From assembly GCA_025965815.1 (NCBI GenBank), contig JAOPWF010000635.1, positions 1-8,903 of the forward strand: a DNA stretch of 8,903 nt, read 5' to 3'. A program made the position numbers and the translations under genes. Positions 6,744 through 8,903 of the stretch are shown piece after piece. Source of the DNA: Mycobacterium sp. Lineage in GTDB: Bacteria; Actinomycetota; Actinomycetes; Mycobacteriales; Mycobacteriaceae. Each line of letters starts with the position of its first letter. The stretch's first letter is position 1. The notes under the pieces were generated by a model that was not told where the DNA came from, made no database searches, and worked only from the letters and a program-made list of their open reading frames with translations.

Positions 6744-7880
6744 TCACACCTGTGCGGTTGCGGTGGCCAGCTCCTGGGCGAAAAGCTCCAGGTCAGCGGC
6801 GGTGCTGTCGACATGTGGGGACACCCGGAGAACCGGGGCCCGCAGCTCGAACGGTGCCCGTTGGACCTCGGCGTAGGTAGTCACGATGCATCGTTCGGCG
6901 ATCAGCCACGCGCGCACCGCATTCGGGTCGACACCATCGACCGACACCAGCGTGGTGATTGCTGTCGGCTCGTCGATCGGCTCGACCACCGTCCAGCCCG
7001 CAACGTCGCCAAGCACGGTGCGCGTCAGCGCGCCCAGTTCCGCCAGGCGTGCCCGTATTCGTTCCGGCCCCGCCGCCAGATGCTCGCCGACCGCCACCGA
7101 AAGCCCGATCCTTGCTGCGACATTGGCCTCGCCGGCTTCGAGGCGATCCAGCACCGAAAGGTCACCCGCCCACTCGTCGGGTGGCAGTCGTGGCCGCAGC
7201 CGCTGCGCCAGGTCCGGCTTCACCGCCAGCACACCGACACCGCGTGGACCCGCCATCCATTTTCGCGACGACGAGTAGATCGCGTCGACGTCCACCACGC
7301 AGTCGACCTGTCCCAGCGCCTGAGCGGCGTCGACCAGCAGCGGTACACCCAGCTCACGACACACCCCGGCCAGGGCGGCGACCGGCTGGACGACGCCGCG
7401 ATGGCTGGCCACCGCGGTCAGATGGACCAGGGCGGGCGGGTTCGCCGACAGGGCGGGGGCGGCCGCGTCGACGTCCACCCGCCCGTCGCCGTCAACGGGC
7501 AGGGGGCGTACGTCGAAACCTTGCGCAGCCATCACGGCCAGGTTCGGACCGTATTCACCGGGCACGCACGCCACCGAGCGCGGACCCGGCCACGCCCCGA
7601 GCAGGAGGCCGAGGGCGTGGTTCGATCCGGTGGTGAAAACGACGTCGGCGCCGGTCATTCCGGTGAGGGCACCGACCGCCGCCCGCCCGGCGTCCAGCAC
7701 CGGGGTCGCGGCCTGGGCAGCCACGTAACCCCCGACCTCCGCCTCATGCCGGGCGTGGGCGGCCGCGGCGTCCACCGCGGCGAACGTCTGCCGTGAGCAG
7801 GCGGCGCTGTCGAGGTGCAGGCCGGCCACCGGCGGCCGCGCCGCGCGCCAACGGTCGGCCAGCGTCGCGGGGGAACTCAT
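6744..7880 (-). CDS. egtE: EgtE, PLP-dependent ergothioneine C-S lyase
   Basis: 378 residues, an aminotransferase class V fold protein. In the ergothioneine pathway EgtE cleaves the C-S bond of hercynylcysteine sulfoxide to give ergothioneine. Seen: a cofactor phosphate-binding loop [11 protein letters not shown] (83-93); D184 and Q187 in [11 protein letters not shown], where the aspartate contacts the pyridine nitrogen; and the Schiff-base lysine K207 in [14 protein letters not shown] (203-216). The ATG at 7880 overlaps the egtD stop by 4 nt (ATGA). A frame extension to 7991 would run into the egtD coding region and encodes a non-conserved Arg/Gly-rich stretch, so it is not used. It is the last gene of the egt operon; assignment rests on fold motifs plus position after egtD. 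Confidence 0.92.
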   Translation of the reverse strand: MSSPATLADRWRAARPPVAGLHLDSAACSRQTFAAVDAAAAHARHEAEVGGYVAAQAATPVLDAGRAAVGALTGMTGADVVFTTGSNHALGLLLGAWPGPRSVACVPGEYGPNLAVMAAQGFDVRPLPVDGDGRVDVDAAAPALSANPPALVHLTAVASHRGVVQPVAALAGVCRELGVPLLVDAAQALGQVDCVVDVDAIYSSSRKWMAGPRGVGVLAVKPDLAQRLRPRLPPDEWAGDLSVLDRLEAGEANVAARIGLSVAVGEHLAAGPERIRARLAELGALTRTVLGDVAGWTVVEPIDEPTAITTLVSVDGVDPNAVRAWLIAERCIVTTYAEVQRAPFELRAPVLRVSPHVDSTAADLELFAQELATATAQV

Positions 7881-8842
7881 TTCGCCGAGAGCGACAGCCC
7901 GAAGTCCCCGGCCGGGTCCGTCCACCAATGTGTGCGCCGCAGATCGGCATCGGCCAGCTCGGCGGCGACGGCCTCCGGCCGGAACTTGCACGAGACCTCG
8001 GTCAGCATCTCTTCACCCGCGGCGAAGTCCACGGTCAGATCCAGCGCGGCGACGTTCACCCGTTGCGGGCTGCCCGCGCGCAACCACATCTCGATCCGCT
8101 CTTCGTCGGCATTCCACCGCGCGGCATGCTCGAACGATCCGACGTCGAAGTTCGCGTCCAGTTCGCGGTTCACCACGGCCAGCACATTGCGGTTGAACTC
8201 GGCGGTCACACCGGCACTGTCGTCGTAGGCGCGGACCAGCCGGTCGGTGTCCTTCACCAGATCCGTTCCCAGCAGCAAGGTGTCGCCCGGCCGCAGCGTG
8301 TCGGACAGCGAACGCAGAAAGGCTGCCCGCGGGCCAGGAGTCAGGTTGCCGATGGTGGACCCGAGGAACACCACCAGGCGCCGTCCGCCGCCGGGGATCT
8401 CAGCCAGGTGCTCTTCGAAATCGCCGCAGACAGCGTCGATCTCGACACCCGGATACTCGCGCTGTATCGCCGCCCCCGCCGCTTCGAGGATGCTTGCGTC
8501 GACGTCGAACGGGATGAACCGGCGCAGGGAGTCGCGGTCGCGCAGGGCGTCCAGCAGAATGCGGGTCTTCTCCGAGGTGCCGCTGCCCAGCTCGACGAGG
8601 GTGTCGGCGTTGGATGCGGACGCGATCTCGGCGGCCCGGGCGCGCAGAATCTGCGCCTCTGTACGCGTCGGGTAATACTCCGGCAGCCGGGTGATCTGGT
8701 CGAACAGGTCACTGCCGACCGGGTCGTAGAACCATTTGGGCGGCAACGACTTCGGCGACTGCGCCAGACCGGTGCGCACATCGTAGCGCAACGCACGGTA
8801 GGCCGAGTCGGCGACGAGATGGTTGGACAATGAGAGGGTCAT
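7877..8842 (-). CDS. egtD: EgtD, histidine N-alpha-methyltransferase
   Basis: 321 residues, the length of M. smegmatis EgtD. The enzyme transfers three methyl groups from SAM to the alpha-amino group of histidine, giving hercynine, the first step to ergothioneine. All ligand residues that I recall from the M. smegmatis structure occur at the same numbers: Y39, F47, Y56, G161, N166, Y206, E282 and S284 around histidine; G86 ([10 protein letters not shown], 84-93), D113 and D141-F142 around SAM. The N-terminal [16 protein letters not shown] (36-51) and the C-terminal EVSCKF are hallmarks of the family. The start overlaps the egtC stop by 1 nt (TGATG), and AAAGGA lies 5 nt upstream. The stop overlaps the egtE start. 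Confidence 0.97.
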   Translation of the reverse strand: MTLSLSNHLVADSAYRALRYDVRTGLAQSPKSLPPKWFYDPVGSDLFDQITRLPEYYPTRTEAQILRARAAEIASASNADTLVELGSGTSEKTRILLDALRDRDSLRRFIPFDVDASILEAAGAAIQREYPGVEIDAVCGDFEEHLAEIPGGGRRLVVFLGSTIGNLTPGPRAAFLRSLSDTLRPGDTLLLGTDLVKDTDRLVRAYDDSAGVTAEFNRNVLAVVNRELDANFDVGSFEHAARWNADEERIEMWLRAGSPQRVNVAALDLTVDFAAGEEMLTEVSCKFRPEAVAAELADADLRRTHWWTDPAGDFGLSLSAK

Positions 8843-8903
8843 CAGGATCCTTTCAGCGCGGTCTGGGTGACGCCCGCGTCGGTGGCCTCGACGAGGTGCC
8901 GAT
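8842..8903 (-). CDS. egtC: EgtC, gamma-glutamyl hercynylcysteine sulfoxide hydrolase (last 19 codons)
   Basis: Only the 3' end is inside the window: 19 full codons ending TALKGS then TGA (complement of 8842-8844), with the rest beyond the right edge. The fragment is too short to identify by itself. The call rests on the conserved order egtA-B-C-D-E and on the 1-nt overlap with egtD. EgtC is an Ntn-type amidohydrolase that removes the glutamyl group from the EgtB product. The egtD ribosome binding site AAAGGA lies inside its last codons, so egtD translation is probably coupled. Confidence 0.75.
   Translation of the reverse strand, partial: RHLVEATDAGVTQTALKGS

Noticed and set aside
6633..7796. 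Plus-strand open frame (387 codons) opposite egtE
   Set aside because: It overlaps a motif-supported gene on the other strand, has the biased composition of a shadow frame, and shows no ribosome binding site or domain.
7881..7991. N-terminal extension of egtE into egtD
   Set aside because: The added residues are Arg/Gly-rich and unlike the family, and the ATG at 7880 makes a standard ATGA overlap with the egtD stop.
7793..8833. Plus-strand open frame (346 codons) opposite egtD
   Set aside because: egtD on the minus strand is certain from its residue pattern; this frame has shadow-type composition.

Overview
The window looks like a high-GC actinobacterial chromosome, most probably Mycobacterium/Mycolicibacterium. 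Codon use is strongly G/C-ending. EgtD matches the M. smegmatis enzyme in length and in every ligand residue I could check. The order of an Rv3698-type GCS2 ligase, an Rv3699-type methyltransferase and the egt genes also matches the M. tuberculosis neighbourhood as I remember it. No RNA genes, insertion sequences or CRISPR arrays were seen.

Layout. (1) Positions 1-2890, plus strand: the 3' part of a class I SAM methyltransferase, a GCS2-family (glutamate-cysteine ligase-like) gene, and a second methyltransferase. The last two each have a TANNNT -10 hexamer 6-7 nt before the start codon, so both could be leaderless. A small hairpin element bracketed by imperfect 16-nt direct repeats separates them. 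(2) Positions 2891-2948: a GC-rich 12-bp hairpin between convergent genes. (3) Positions 2949-4343, minus strand: a DctA-type C4-dicarboxylate:cation symporter gene with an in-frame TAG at codon 384. The reading frame continues past it for the conserved last transmembrane segment. (4) Positions 4344-4459: a divergent regulatory region with a CRP-like site and short direct and inverted repeats. (5) Positions 4460-6738, plus strand: a DcuS/CitA-type sensor kinase and its CitB/DcuR-type response regulator, overlapping by ATGA. (6) Positions 6744-8903, minus strand: the ergothioneine genes egtE, egtD and the last codons of egtC, with overlapping start and stop codons.

How the parts work together. 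The kinase and regulator probably sense an external C4-dicarboxylate or citrate-like acid and control the divergent transporter gene. That gene appears to be broken by a single nonsense codon. The egt genes make ergothioneine: EgtD trimethylates histidine to hercynine, EgtC removes the glutamyl group, and EgtE releases ergothioneine. EgtA and EgtB would lie beyond the right edge. The GCS2 ligase and two methyltransferases on the left are uncharacterised. They place a second gamma-glutamyl-ligase-type enzyme close to the egt cluster. The dicarboxylate module sits between genes that, as I recall, are direct neighbours in M. tuberculosis (Rv3699/Rv3700c).
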